A stretch of 52,136 nt of DNA, from contig CASPAC010000009.1 in NCBI GenBank assembly GCA_949419965.1, positions 1 through 52,136 of the forward strand, written 5' to 3'. Each line of letters opens with the position of its first letter. The first letter of the stretch is position 1. This document shows, in pieces, positions 34,533-43,571 of this stretch. This DNA comes from Bacteroidales bacterium. GTDB lineage: Bacteria > Bacteroidota > Bacteroidia > Bacteroidales > Rikenellaceae. Under the pieces are notes generated by a model that worked only from the letters and a program-made list of their open reading frames with translations, had not been told where the DNA came from and made no database searches. The translations under genes and the position numbers were made by a program.

Positions 34533-35132
34533 TCAGAAACGGATCACGCCGCGCCTCTTCCACCAATAGAGCAGTCCCAGGCCCCACAGCATGCCGCCCA
34601 CATGGGCGAAATGGGCGATGTTGCCCACGCCGCGCCAGCCGAGAAACAGCTCGACGACGGCATAGATGATGACGAACCACTTGGCCTTCATCCGCACGGG
34701 CGGGATAATGAGCATGATGATCGCATCGGGATGCAGCACGCCGAATGCCAGCAGGAGGCCCATCACGGCGCCCGAAGCACCCACCAACACCATGGGATCG
34801 GCCATGGCCCAGGCGATGCCGGCCTGGATGAGCGCGGCCCCGACGCCGCAGACCATGTAGTAGACGAGGAAACGTCTGGAGCCCAGCTCGTATTCGAGCG
34901 TGCGGCCGAACATCCACAGAGCGAACATGTTGAAAAACAGATGTTCGAAATTGGCATGCAGGAACATGTAGGTCACGAACTGGTAGCTGCGGAACGCGGA
35001 GAGTCCCACCCACAGCGCACCGTAATGTTCGATGAGTCTGCCCCAAGGCATCAGGGCCGTGGCCAGATAGACCAGCACGTTGATGGCAAGCAGGTTCTTG
35101 ACCACGGGGGGCATGTCGAAAAAGCGATTCAT
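34533..35132 (-). CDS. Rhomboid family intramembrane serine protease
   Basis: Inner-membrane protease that cuts transmembrane helices. The protein is 199 aa from the ATG at 35132 (MNRFFDMPPVVKN); an ATG at 35153 would add seven residues. Six membrane segments are likely. The catalytic serine lies in VLVGASGAVMGLL and the histidine in HFAHVGGMLWG. HANFEHLFFNMFALW supplies the conserved His and Asn that stabilise the oxyanion. Substrates are unknown. It lies between mutL and the EEP gene in a tight cluster. Confidence 0.95.
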   Translation of the reverse strand: MNRFFDMPPVVKNLLAINVLVYLATALMPWGRLIEHYGALWVGLSAFRSYQFVTYMFLHANFEHLFFNMFALWMFGRTLEYELGSRRFLVYYMVCGVGAALIQAGIAWAMADPMVLVGASGAVMGLLLAFGVLHPDAIIMLIIPPVRMKAKWFVIIYAVVELFLGWRGVGNIAHFAHVGGMLWGLGLLYWWKRRGVIRF

Positions 35133-35173
35133 GATGGCGTCGTTTTTTTGCAAAATTAACGGTTTACGGCCGA

Positions 35174-37183
35174 TTATCCCAGCTTGGCACGCATATCTTC
35201 CGGCAGGATTTCGGCAAAAACAGCCTTACCCGAAGGCGAATAGGCGATGTTGCCCGTCTCGGCGAGCTGCGAAAGCAGCGCGGCGGCCTCCTCGCGCGAG
35301 AGGGTGCGCATGGGGCCGCGGGCCGCACCGCGGGCCATGGCCAGGGCGATCTTCTCGCGGCGCACATCGCCCAACGACACAGGCATGGCGAACGCCTGCA
35401 ACAACTCGTAAAGCATCTTGTCGATGGCGTCGGCCGGCAGATCGGCCGGAGCACCCTTCACCTCGATGACCCCGCCGCCCGCATAGTCGATGTCGAAACC
35501 CAGGGCTGCCACATCGACGGCGTTCTCCTCCAGCAAGGCATATTCGTCGCCCGAGAGCTCCAGCCGCTCCGGAAAGAGCAGCTGCTGGCTCACCGACGAA
35601 CCGTTGGAGAGCATGCGCAGATAGTCTTCATACAGAATCCGTTCGCGGGCGCGCCGCACGTCGACCACCGTCAGCCGGCCGCCGCGCAAAGCCGCGACAT
35701 AGCCTCCGGCCAAAGGCAGCGGGTCGGTGAATCCGGGGTCGGCGTCGATCTCCAGGCGCTGCTGCTCGGCATCGCCGGCCGAGGGGATGAACTCCAGCGC
35801 GCTTGCACCGGCCGGCTCCTCGCTCACGGCGTCGGAAACGAACTCCTCGAACGTCTCGCCGCCCGCAGCAGGCAAGGAGAAACCGCCGCCGGAAAAACCC
35901 GGATCGCCGAAATCGCGGAAAGCACCGCCGCCGGACCAGCTTCTCCGCCCGCCCGCAGCCGCACCGAAACCGGGCGCCGCTGTATCCGACACGGCGGAGG
36001 GACCATCATGGAAAGGAACGTCGAAACCCGTGAAGTCGACGTTGGGATCGGGAGCCGACGGGTCGACATACTCCTCGTTGAAAGGATTGTAGCTCTCGTC
36101 CGACATGGCGCGCGGCTCCGTGTAGACGGCGCCCCGCTCCAGCACGGGGATCTCCACCCCGCCCTCGCGGTCGAAATCCATGGGCGGCACGGCGCCGGTC
36201 TTGGCCAGCGTCTCGCGCACGGCGGCGTGGATGATCTGCCACACGGCCTCCTCGTCGGCGAACTTCACCTCGGTTTTCTGCGGGTGGACGTTGACGTCGA
36301 TGCGCGACGGATCGGTCGAGATATAAAGAAAATAGGAAGGCGTGCAGTTCTCGGGAATCAGCTTTTCGTAGGCCTTCACGATGGCGCTCGTGAGGTAGGA
36401 ACTCTTGAAGAAGCGGCCGTTGGCGAAAAGATACTGCTCCGTATTGCGTTTCTTGGCCGCAGCGGGGCGGCCGATGAACCCTTCGACGCGGGCGATCGAC
36501 GTGTCGGCCTCGATTTCCAGCAGATTCTGCTTGATGTGGCGCCCCACCACGTCGACGATGCGCCCGGCCAACGATGCGGAGGGCAGCATGAAGATCGGCG
36601 CCCCGTTGTCGTAGAGTTCGAACGCCACCTGCGGATTGCAGAGCGCCACGCGCTGGAACTCGGTGCGTATCTGCGACGCCGAAGTGGTGCTTTTGTCCAG
36701 GAAGCGGCGCCGGGCCGGGACGTTGAAGAAAAGATTGCGCACGAAGAACTGCGACCCCACGGGACACATCACCGGAGTCTGCGAGGCGAACTGCCCGCCG
36801 TTGATCTCGGTGCAGGTGCCCACTTCGTCGCCCTCCTGGCGCGTCTGCAACTCGACCTGCGCCACGGCGGCGATCGACGCGAGGGCCTCGCCGCGGAAAC
36901 CGAACGTCGAGAGGGCGTAGATGTCGTCGACCGACGAAATCTTGCTCGTGGCATGGCGGTCGAACGCCATCCGCGCATCGATGGGCGACATGCCGCAACC
37001 GTCGTCGACGATCTGGATAAGGTCCTTGCCGCCGTCGCGGAAATTGACCTGCACGCGCTTCGCGCCGGCATCGATAGCGTTCTCCATCATCTCCTTGACC
37101 ACCGACGCAGGGCGGTTGACCACCTCGCCGGCGGCGATCTGGTTGGCGACGACCTCGGGTAAGAGTCTGATGCGATCGGCCAT
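35174..37183 (-). CDS. mutL: DNA mismatch repair protein MutL
   Basis: Matchmaker ATPase of mismatch repair, 669 aa. The N-terminal GHKL ATPase is complete: NQIAAGEVVNRPASVVKEMM with ENAIDAGA, then DDGCGM, HATSKI and GFRGEALASI. A Gly/Ala/Pro-rich linker (about 350-460) joins the C-terminal dimer domain. There the endonuclease motif DQHAxxExxxxE usual in MutL without MutH is altered to VRRARERILYE, so the DQH part is missing. The gene follows the small membrane protein by 1 bp. Confidence 0.96.
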   Translation of the reverse strand: MADRIRLLPEVVANQIAAGEVVNRPASVVKEMMENAIDAGAKRVQVNFRDGGKDLIQIVDDGCGMSPIDARMAFDRHATSKISSVDDIYALSTFGFRGEALASIAAVAQVELQTRQEGDEVGTCTEINGGQFASQTPVMCPVGSQFFVRNLFFNVPARRRFLDKSTTSASQIRTEFQRVALCNPQVAFELYDNGAPIFMLPSASLAGRIVDVVGRHIKQNLLEIEADTSIARVEGFIGRPAAAKKRNTEQYLFANGRFFKSSYLTSAIVKAYEKLIPENCTPSYFLYISTDPSRIDVNVHPQKTEVKFADEEAVWQIIHAAVRETLAKTGAVPPMDFDREGGVEIPVLERGAVYTEPRAMSDESYNPFNEEYVDPSAPDPNVDFTGFDVPFHDGPSAVSDTAAPGFGAAAGGRRSWSGGGAFRDFGDPGFSGGGFSLPAAGGETFEEFVSDAVSEEPAGASALEFIPSAGDAEQQRLEIDADPGFTDPLPLAGGYVAALRGGRLTVVDVRRARERILYEDYLRMLSNGSSVSQQLLFPERLELSGDEYALLEENAVDVAALGFDIDYAGGGVIEVKGAPADLPADAIDKMLYELLQAFAMPVSLGDVRREKIALAMARGAARGPMRTLSREEAAALLSQLAETGNIAYSPSGKAVFAEILPEDMRAKLG

Positions 37184-37184
37184 G

Positions 37185-37631
37185 CTACTCGGTATAATCG
37201 TTCGGCACCGCTACGATGGGCTGCTCCTGCCACTGCGCATCGCTGACATGCGACTGGTCGAAGCCGTCGCGCGCCTCCGTGCGGAGCGGGGCGGCGGCTT
37301 CGGTCGGCGCGGGGGCCGCACCCAACCCCAGGAAGAGAGCGGTCAGCCGCGGATAGAGCAGGTAGATAAACACCATCGCCACGACTGCAACGGCTGCCAG
37401 CTTCCAGATGCGCATGTTCCCGGCGTTGTCCTCACGGCTGCGGCGTGCCGCCCGCGCGGCATGCTGCGTGCGGATGTACTGCCCGGGGCGGTATTCGCGC
37501 CCGGCATCTTCGCTCCGCTCGCCCCGCAACTCGGCGCGGCGCTCCTCGCGCGCTTCCTTCACAGGGTCGTAATAGCGCGGAATATAGTTGAACTTGTTCG
37601 CGTGTTTCTTGAAAGGTGTAAAGCCCAGCAT
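37185..37631 (-). CDS. Small single-pass membrane protein upstream of mutL
   Basis: 148 aa, function not recognised. The N-terminal 70 residues are basic and include FTPFKKHANKFNYIPRYYDP, with R/E-rich stretches. One membrane segment (LAAVAVVAMVFIYLLYPRL) lies near residues 77-96. The tail is Ala/Pro-rich, then acidic. Its position directly before mutL is probably a conserved Bacteroidales arrangement. Two consensus promoters precede it, the nearer leaving a leader of only about 15 nt. Confidence 0.75.
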   Translation of the reverse strand: MLGFTPFKKHANKFNYIPRYYDPVKEAREERRAELRGERSEDAGREYRPGQYIRTQHAARAARRSREDNAGNMRIWKLAAVAVVAMVFIYLLYPRLTALFLGLGAAPAPTEAAAPLRTEARDGFDQSHVSDAQWQEQPIVAVPNDYTE

Positions 37632-37650
37632 AAACAGTCTGTTTGGGAGT

Positions 37651-37681
37651 CAAAGATACGAATAAGCGAGAGCAAAAGCAA
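37651..37681 (-). promoter_or_regulatory. Proximal promoter of the mutL cluster
   Basis: Minus-strand TTG (37679-37681), 20 bases, TATCTTTG (37651-37658): full consensus. The TTG sits in the stem of a GCAAG/CTTGC hairpin. Confidence 0.8.
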
Positions 37682-37724
37682 GCTTGCTTGCATTTTGCCG
37701 AGCGAGAGTATCTTGGGCGCAAGC

Positions 37725-37755
37725 CAAAGATACGAAAAGTCAAGCGCAGAAACAA
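37725..37755 (-). promoter_or_regulatory. Distal promoter of the mutL cluster
   Basis: Minus-strand TTG (37753-37755), 20 bases, TATCTTTG (37725-37732): full consensus again, 74 bp upstream of the first. The TTG closes a CAAACC/GGTTTG hairpin. Confidence 0.75.
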
Positions 37756-37795
37756 ACCGAAGGTTTGATTATGCCGTGACGGAGTATTTCTCAGC

Positions 37796-38177
37796 GCCAG
37801 ATACGGAAATAAAGTAAAAAGTCATTCTGAGGAGCCGACAAGCGGCGAAGAATCTATGGCCGGTGCTTGCACGAACCGATTTCGGCCTGCGCCGGGCGAC
37901 CAAAGGTCGCCGGGGAGGAGCGGCGCAGGGCCGACAAAGGAGCAACGCCCGATTCAATACAAGTCGTCCCTTACGGAAAACCGGCACACAGGGCCGAGAC
38001 AAGCACGCTTCAGCGATTGGTAATCAGTTCCCGTCGCAGCCCGCGGAGAACCACTCTCTTCCGGTAAAGAAACGATCGGACCAACACTCCGGGAAAGCCA
38101 ACCTCAAGACCAACGAAGCACGTGCGACAGATCCGCACATGCTTCGTTCATACTCCGGGCACGCCTTCAAGAATCTC
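37796..38177. repeat. Intergenic region with short repeat and hairpins
   Basis: No gene visible. It contains a TCATTCTGAGGAG...GAAGAATCT repeat (37823-37856) and a nested hairpin with outer CGGCCTGCGCC/GGCGCAGGGCCG and inner GGCGACC/GGTCGCC (37883-37933). A long hairpin, AACGAAGCA...TGCTTCGTT (38112-38148), lies just past the dnaJ stop and may act as its 3' end, though no T run follows. Confidence 0.6.
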
Positions 38178-39341
38178 CTACCGGAAAAAACTCTTCATGC
38201 GCTCGAAAATGTTCTGGTTCTTCACCGACTCGGCCTTGCAGAAAGCGGGCTGCTCGGCCAGCTGTTCCACCAGCCGTTTCTCCTCGGCGCTGAGTTTCGA
38301 GGGGATGGTGATGTCCACCACGATCAGCTCGTCGCCGCGGCCGTAGCCGTTGACATCCGGGATGCCCTTGCCGCCCAGGCGCAGCACCTTGCCGGCATGC
38401 GTGCCCGGCGCAATCTTGATCTTGGCGCGTCCGTCGACCGTCGGCACCTCCACCGTACCGCCCAGAAGGGCCATCGTCACGGTGATGTTCAGATTGTGTA
38501 TCAGATCGTTGCCGTCGCGGACCAGTTCGGGATCGGGAATCTCCTCGATGAGCACCTGCAGGTCGCCGTTCACGCCGCCGTGGCGCGCAGCATTGCCCTT
38601 GCCCGTCACCGTGAGGGCCATTCCCTCGCCCACGCCGGCCGGGATGGCGATCTCCACCACTTCCTGGCCGCGCAGCGTGCCTTCGCCCTTGCACTCGTCG
38701 CAGGGAGCCGTGATAACCTTGCCCGAGCCGCCGCACGTCGGGCACACGCCCTGCGTCTGCACCCGGCCGAAGAAGGAGTTCTCCACACGCGTCACGTAAC
38801 CCGAGCCGCCGCACGTCGAGCAGGTCGCATAGGAGTTCGCATCCTTGGCTCCCGAGCCGCCGCACTTGCCGCAAGCTACGGTCTTGTTGATTTTCAGCTT
38901 CTTGGTCACGCCCGCGGCAATCTCGGCCAGCGTGAGTTTCACCTTCACGCGGATGTCCGAACCGCGGTTCACGCGGCGGCCGCCCGACGAGAAACCGCCG
39001 CCGAATCCGCCCCCGAAATGTCCGCCGAAAATGTCGCCGAACTGCGAGAAGATATCTTCCATCGAAAATCCGCCGAAACCTCCCCCGAATCCGCCGGCTC
39101 CGCCCGCCGCACCGGCCATGCCGGCGTGGCCGAACTGGTCGTAGCGCGCACGCTTGTCGGGATTCGACAGCACGTCGTAGGCCTCGGCGGCCTCCTTGAA
39201 CTTCTCTTCGGCTTCCTTGTCGCCCGGATTCTTGTCGGGGTGGTATTTGATGGCCGCTTTGCGGTAGGCCTTCTTTATTTCGTCGGCGTTAGCGTTCTTC
39301 TGGACGCCCAATACTTCGTAGTAGTCCCTTTTTTCTGCCAT
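38178..39341 (-). CDS. dnaJ: Chaperone protein DnaJ
   Basis: Hsp40 co-chaperone that delivers substrates to DnaK and stimulates its ATPase. The 387 aa product has a J domain with the HPD motif ([10 protein letters not shown], residues 32-41) and a Gly/Phe-rich linker (about 75-125). The zinc region has four repeats: [32 protein letters not shown]. The two beta-sandwich substrate domains follow. It is 4 bp after grpE and co-transcribed with it. dnaK is not in the window. Confidence 0.97.
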   Translation of the reverse strand: MAEKRDYYEVLGVQKNANADEIKKAYRKAAIKYHPDKNPGDKEAEEKFKEAAEAYDVLSNPDKRARYDQFGHAGMAGAAGGAGGFGGGFGGFSMEDIFSQFGDIFGGHFGGGFGGGFSSGGRRVNRGSDIRVKVKLTLAEIAAGVTKKLKINKTVACGKCGGSGAKDANSYATCSTCGGSGYVTRVENSFFGRVQTQGVCPTCGGSGKVITAPCDECKGEGTLRGQEVVEIAIPAGVGEGMALTVTGKGNAARHGGVNGDLQVLIEEIPDPELVRDGNDLIHNLNITVTMALLGGTVEVPTVDGRAKIKIAPGTHAGKVLRLGGKGIPDVNGYGRGDELIVVDITIPSKLSAEEKRLVEQLAEQPAFCKAESVKNQNIFERMKSFFR

Positions 39342-39345
39342 GATC

Positions 39346-39942
39346 CTATTCTCCTACAACCACTTTTGCGAAGCGCAGCACTTTGTCGCCCAGCATGTAG
39401 CCCGTCTGTACGACGTCGATCACGCGGCCTTTCTTGTCGTCGCCCGCGGCAAAGCGCGCCACGGCCTCCGAGAGGTCGGCGTCGAACTCCTTGTCGCGCA
39501 CCTCGATCTCGGTCACGCCCTTGCGGCGCAGCGCCTCGGTGAACTTCTGCGAAATCAGCATCACGCCGGCCCGCAGCGCTTCGAGATCGTCGCTCTTTTC
39601 CATCGCCTCGACGGCGCGCTGCACGTCGTCGCGCACCGACAGCATCTCCAGCAGCACGTCGCGGCCGCCGGTGGCCACCAGTTCCATCTTCTCGCGCAGC
39701 GTACGCTTGCGGTAGTTGTCGAACTCGGCCTGCAGGCGCAGGAATTTGTCCTGCCACTCGGCAACCCGGGCTTCGGCCTCGTTCTGCTCGGGCACGGCAT
39801 CCACTGACAAAGTGTCAGCCCCGCCGTTGGTGTCGTCTGCCACATTGGCACACGGCTGCCCCTCGCACGAAGGATAACCGTCGCCCGCCGAGAAACCCTC
39901 GTCGCCCTCAACTGCTTCGTTATAAAGCTTTTCCTTTTCCAT
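39346..39942 (-). CDS. grpE: Nucleotide exchange factor GrpE
   Basis: Releases ADP from DnaK. The protein is 198 aa from [10 protein letters not shown] (39942). The first 65 residues are acidic and disordered, then a long coiled-coil helix ([20 protein letters not shown]). The C-terminal beta domain ends [22 protein letters not shown], close to the GrpE signature. An ATG at 39990 would add 16 residues without family support. Upstream rsmI is 108 bp away; no CIRCE element was seen. Confidence 0.95.
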   Translation of the reverse strand: MEKEKLYNEAVEGDEGFSAGDGYPSCEGQPCANVADDTNGGADTLSVDAVPEQNEAEARVAEWQDKFLRLQAEFDNYRKRTLREKMELVATGGRDVLLEMLSVRDDVQRAVEAMEKSDDLEALRAGVMLISQKFTEALRRKGVTEIEVRDKEFDADLSEAVARFAAGDDKKGRVIDVVQTGYMLGDKVLRFAKVVVGE

Positions 39943-40050
39943 ATCGTAATTGTTTCCGTTTGTTCCGTTCTTGGGTGGCGCAAATTGCATACCAACGGCC
40001 GGACGGCAGGCAGGGGCCGCAGCCGGCTTCGGACAACCGCCGCCCGGGGC

Positions 40051-40767
40051 TCAGCCGATGATGAAGATCGCCGGACGCTTCTGCATCTCGGGCAGGCGCC
40101 TGCGGCGCCACTCCGCCACCGGATGCGTGGCAATGAATTCGCCCGGGGCCGTGATGTCGAGCGCTACGGTGAGCGGCGTTGCCGGCGCAAGAACCTGCAG
40201 CAGCTGCTCCATGAGCTTCGCATTGCGGTAGGGCGCTTCGATGAAGAGCTGCGACTGTCCCTCGGTACGGGCCCGCTTCTCCAGCCGCCGGATCGCCTGC
40301 GCCCGCTCGGGCGGCTTGACGGGCAGGTAGCCGTTGAAGGCGAACGACTGGCCGTTGAGCCCCGAAGCCATCATCGCCAGGATGATCGACGACGGGCCCA
40401 CGAGCGGCACCACGCGGATGCCGCGGCGATGGCACGCCTCCACCACCAAGGCTCCCGGATCGGCGACTCCCGGCACGCCGGCCTCCGAAATGACGCCTGC
40501 CGAACGGCCCGCCAGCAACGGAGCGACCAGCTCCTCCACCTCGCGGCCCGCCACGGTGTGTTCGTTCAGCTCCCTGAACTCCAGTTCGTCGATCGGCCGC
40601 GCAAAGCCGGCTTTCGACAGGAAGCGCCGCGCCGTGCGGGTGTTCTCCACGATGAAGTAGTCCAACCCCTCCATCACGGTCCGGTTGGCCGCCGGCAGCA
40701 CGTCCCACGGCGCCGTCTCGTCCGAAATCGGACAGGGAATAAGATATAAAATCCCGAAAGAATTCAT
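40051..40767 (-). CDS. rsmI: RsmI-family rRNA methyltransferase
   Basis: The family uses SAM for 2'-O-methylation of C1402 in 16S rRNA. This 238 aa protein is the shorter Bacteroidetes form. Tetrapyrrole-methylase fold motifs are GILYLIPCPI at the start, ENTRTARRFL, VISEAGVPGVADPG, PLVGPSSIILAMMASG and FNGYLP. Family members with this divergence may have another target, so the exact site is less certain than the fold. It is upstream of grpE on the same strand. Confidence 0.85.
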   Translation of the reverse strand: MNSFGILYLIPCPISDETAPWDVLPAANRTVMEGLDYFIVENTRTARRFLSKAGFARPIDELEFRELNEHTVAGREVEELVAPLLAGRSAGVISEAGVPGVADPGALVVEACHRRGIRVVPLVGPSSIILAMMASGLNGQSFAFNGYLPVKPPERAQAIRRLEKRARTEGQSQLFIEAPYRNAKLMEQLLQVLAPATPLTVALDITAPGEFIATHPVAEWRRRRLPEMQKRPAIFIIG

Positions 40768-41132
40768 GATTCAGAATTCACAATTAATTTCGTCTTCAGA
40801 TTCGCTGCATCATTCTGAGCGCAAGCGTAGAATCTATATTCGTATCCTCCTGCGGACCGGAGCCTCCCCAGACGGAGGCCCGCAACCATCCGGACAGATG
40901 TTTCGCTACGCTCAACATGACGGATGTGCGGCCGTATGTCCCGCATGCTCCGCCCCCCAAACCCCGAAAGCCCTACTTTGTCATTCTGAGCGGAGCGAAT
41001 CGACGAATGCAGCGAACGCAGAGACCGCTTGCGGAGTTTACCAAGCAAGGAGGCGAAAGACGATCGCAGTGCAGTCAAGAATCTATAACCATTAGGGCAA
41101 CCGATTCTTCCTCGCTCCTCAGCACGACATTT
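40768..41132. repeat. Intergenic repeat cluster
   Basis: No gene. It contains an AT-rich TCAGAATTCACAATTAA patch (40768-40790) and short repeats of the CATTCTGAGCG...GAATCT type at 40811-40834, 40978-41010 and 41100-41125. It also contains an inverted copy (40985-41078) of the 100 bp repeat at 5320-5415. Confidence 0.65.
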
Positions 41133-43502
41133 TCACTCTTTCAGATAGATCCGCTTCACCCGGGCCGACACCGAAGTCATGATTTCGTAGGGGATGGTGT
41201 CGAGCACGCGGGCCATGGATTCGGGGTCGTTGCCCGGCGTCGGCGAGAAGATGACGGCCTCGTCGCCCTCCCCGACGCCTTCGATGCCGGTAATGTCGAT
41301 CATGCAGCTGTCCATGCAGATGCGTCCCACGATCGGCGCCGGCTTACCGGCCACCAGCACCGACCAGCGCCCGCAGCCCAGGTGGCGGTCCAGCCCGTCG
41401 GCATAGCCTACCAGAATCGTGGCCGTGACGGTCGGCCGCGTCAGTTTCCCGGCACGCCCGTAGCCCACCGTGTCGCCCGCAGGCAGATGCTTGATCTGCA
41501 CGATGCGCGTTCGGAGCGTCGACACGGGCCGCAGCTCCGGATTATGCTGCCACCCGAACCCGTAGAGCCCCAGCCCCAGGCGGCACATGTCGAACTGCGC
41601 TTCGGGGAAGCGGTCGATGGCCGCCGAATTGGCCGTATGGCGAATGACGGGATAGCCCAGCGCGTCGGCCAGCGTCCGGCTCATGCGGTCGTAGCGTGCG
41701 ATCTGTCCGCGCGTGTAGGCGTCCTCCTCGGGCATGTCCGAGCAGTTGAGATGCGAGAAGACCGAGGCCACCTTCACTTCGGCCAGCGCCGCCAGCACCT
41801 GCGCCAGACGTGCGATCTCCTCCTCCACGAATCCCAGGCGGTGCATCCCCGTATCCAATTTCACATGGATCGGATAGTGCGTCTCCCCGGCATGGGTCGC
41901 AGCCGCGGCGAAAGCCTCCAGCGAACGGAAGCTGTAGATCTCCGGTTCGAGCCGGTTGGCGATCATCAGTTCGAAGCTGCCGGCATCGGCATTGAGCACC
42001 ACGATGGGCATCGTGATGCCCCGCTCGCGCAGCAGCACGCCTTCGTCGGCGAACGCCACGGCCAGATAGTCCACGCCCTGGTGCTGGAGCAGCTGCGCCA
42101 CCTCGAAATCGCCCGCCCCGTAGCTGCCGGCCTTGACCATGGCCACGAGCTTCGTTCCGAAGCGGAGTTTCGAACGGAAATGGTTCAGATTGCGCGTCAT
42201 GGCGTCGAGATCCACCTCCAGCACCGTGGTATGGCTCTGCCGCGACAGCGCATGGGCCAGTTTCTCGAAACGGTAGTCGCGGGCTCCCTTCAGCAGCACG
42301 GCGCGTCCCGCCACCGCATCGCGCCCCAGGCGCTCGATGCACTCGTCGGTCGAAGCGTAGAAGCGTTTTTCGCACCCGAAGAGCGCCGCATAACGCCGCA
42401 GCTTCGGGCCGATGCCCACCAGAAAGTCGATGCCCGCCCGCGCGACCATGCCTGCCACACGGCCGTAGAGCTCGTCGTCCGAAAGGCCGCTTTGGGCGAT
42501 GTCGGAGAGCACCAGCGTACACCGGCGGCCGAGCGCCACGTTGTGCAGGTAGTCGAGCGCCAGCGCCAGCGAATTGAGATCGAGGTTGTAGGCGTCGTTG
42601 ATAAGGATCGAATCGTTGATGCCGTCCTTCACCTCCAGCCGCATCGCCACGTGGGGCGCCGCCGAAAAGGTCGGGGCGGCATAGTTCATCGCCGCGCAGA
42701 AAGCCTCGACGATCTGCGCGTTGCGGCGCGACGCGGCATTGCCGACCACAGCCTGCGGCACCTCGGGAAAACGCGCCGCATCGATGGGCTTGCGCGCGGC
42801 ATAGCGAGCGGCGATCATGTGCCCCAGAGGCTCGTAATGGCTATGGTAGATGATTTTGGAAGCACTGCGCGCCAGGATCATCTTTTCGTCGCATTTCTGC
42901 TCCAGACTGACGAAATGTTCCTGATGCGCATCGCCTATCGACGTGAAGATCGCCACGTCGGGACGGATGATCCGCTCCAGACGCTCCATCTCGCCGGGTT
43001 GCGAAACGCCCGCCTCGAAGATGGCCAGCTCCTCGTCGCCCTCGAGCATCAGCACCGAGAGCGGCACGCCCAGCTGCGAATTGTAGCTCTTGGGCGAACG
43101 GTAGAACTTCATGCCCGCAGGCAGTTCTTCGGCGATCCACTCCTTGATGACGGTCTTGCCGTTGGAGCCCGTGATGCCCACCACCGTGCCCTTGAAGTGC
43201 GCCCGGTGGTAGGCCGCCAACGATTGCAGCGCCTCGATGGCGTTGCCGACCACCGCATAGCCGCAGCCGGGGAGCGGCTCGACCTCGCGTTCGACCACAA
43301 AGGCCCGCACGCCGCGGTCGTACATCTGCGCAATGAAGTCGTGCGAATCGTGGTTGGCGCCGCGCAGCGCCACGAACATCGGACTGCAGCCCAGTTCGCA
43401 CGTAAGCGAACGGCTGTCGGTCACCACCGAGCGCACCACGGTGTCGCAGCCCCGGAATTTTCCGCCGCAGATGGCGGCTATGCGCGAGAGTTCGTATTCC
43501 AT
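41133..43502 (-). CDS. MurF / alanine racemase fusion
   Basis: Bifunctional peptidoglycan precursor enzyme of 789 aa. Residues 1 to about 440 form UDP-MurNAc-tripeptide:D-Ala-D-Ala ligase, with the ATP loop GITGSNGKTVIKEW near residue 110. From about 450 on is a fold-III alanine racemase: VLEVDLDAMTRNL, the PLP lysine in KLVAMVKAGSYGAG, HVKLDTGMHRLGF, and the catalytic tyrosine in GDTVGYGRAGKL. The fusion is well known in Bacteroidetes and couples D-Ala supply with its use. In the MurF half the family's usual YNANP is IND-AYNLDLNSL. It is last in the run amidase-mlaD-mutS2-murF. Confidence 0.95.
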   Translation of the reverse strand: MEYELSRIAAICGGKFRGCDTVVRSVVTDSRSLTCELGCSPMFVALRGANHDSHDFIAQMYDRGVRAFVVEREVEPLPGCGYAVVGNAIEALQSLAAYHRAHFKGTVVGITGSNGKTVIKEWIAEELPAGMKFYRSPKSYNSQLGVPLSVLMLEGDEELAIFEAGVSQPGEMERLERIIRPDVAIFTSIGDAHQEHFVSLEQKCDEKMILARSASKIIYHSHYEPLGHMIAARYAARKPIDAARFPEVPQAVVGNAASRRNAQIVEAFCAAMNYAAPTFSAAPHVAMRLEVKDGINDSILINDAYNLDLNSLALALDYLHNVALGRRCTLVLSDIAQSGLSDDELYGRVAGMVARAGIDFLVGIGPKLRRYAALFGCEKRFYASTDECIERLGRDAVAGRAVLLKGARDYRFEKLAHALSRQSHTTVLEVDLDAMTRNLNHFRSKLRFGTKLVAMVKAGSYGAGDFEVAQLLQHQGVDYLAVAFADEGVLLRERGITMPIVVLNADAGSFELMIANRLEPEIYSFRSLEAFAAAATHAGETHYPIHVKLDTGMHRLGFVEEEIARLAQVLAALAEVKVASVFSHLNCSDMPEEDAYTRGQIARYDRMSRTLADALGYPVIRHTANSAAIDRFPEAQFDMCRLGLGLYGFGWQHNPELRPVSTLRTRIVQIKHLPAGDTVGYGRAGKLTRPTVTATILVGYADGLDRHLGCGRWSVLVAGKPAPIVGRICMDSCMIDITGIEGVGEGDEAVIFSPTPGNDPESMARVLDTIPYEIMTSVSARVKRIYLKE

Positions 43503-43571
43503 CCTTATATTTATATAAGTATCTTGCTATCGGAATCGTGGGTTTCGAAACGTTCGCTATCACGGCAAAGC

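Larger units (their letters stand above)
37651..37795. repeat. Two tandem promoter-bearing palindromes
   Basis: Units are about 37651-37721 and 37725-37795. Both have outer arms like AAGATAC/GTATCTT, middle arms GGCA/TGC.CTCG, and inner stems GCAAG/CTTGC or CAAACC/GGTTTG. The layout is the same as at 4897-5120 and 48369-48513, but the inner stem sequences differ and still pair. Confidence 0.75.
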
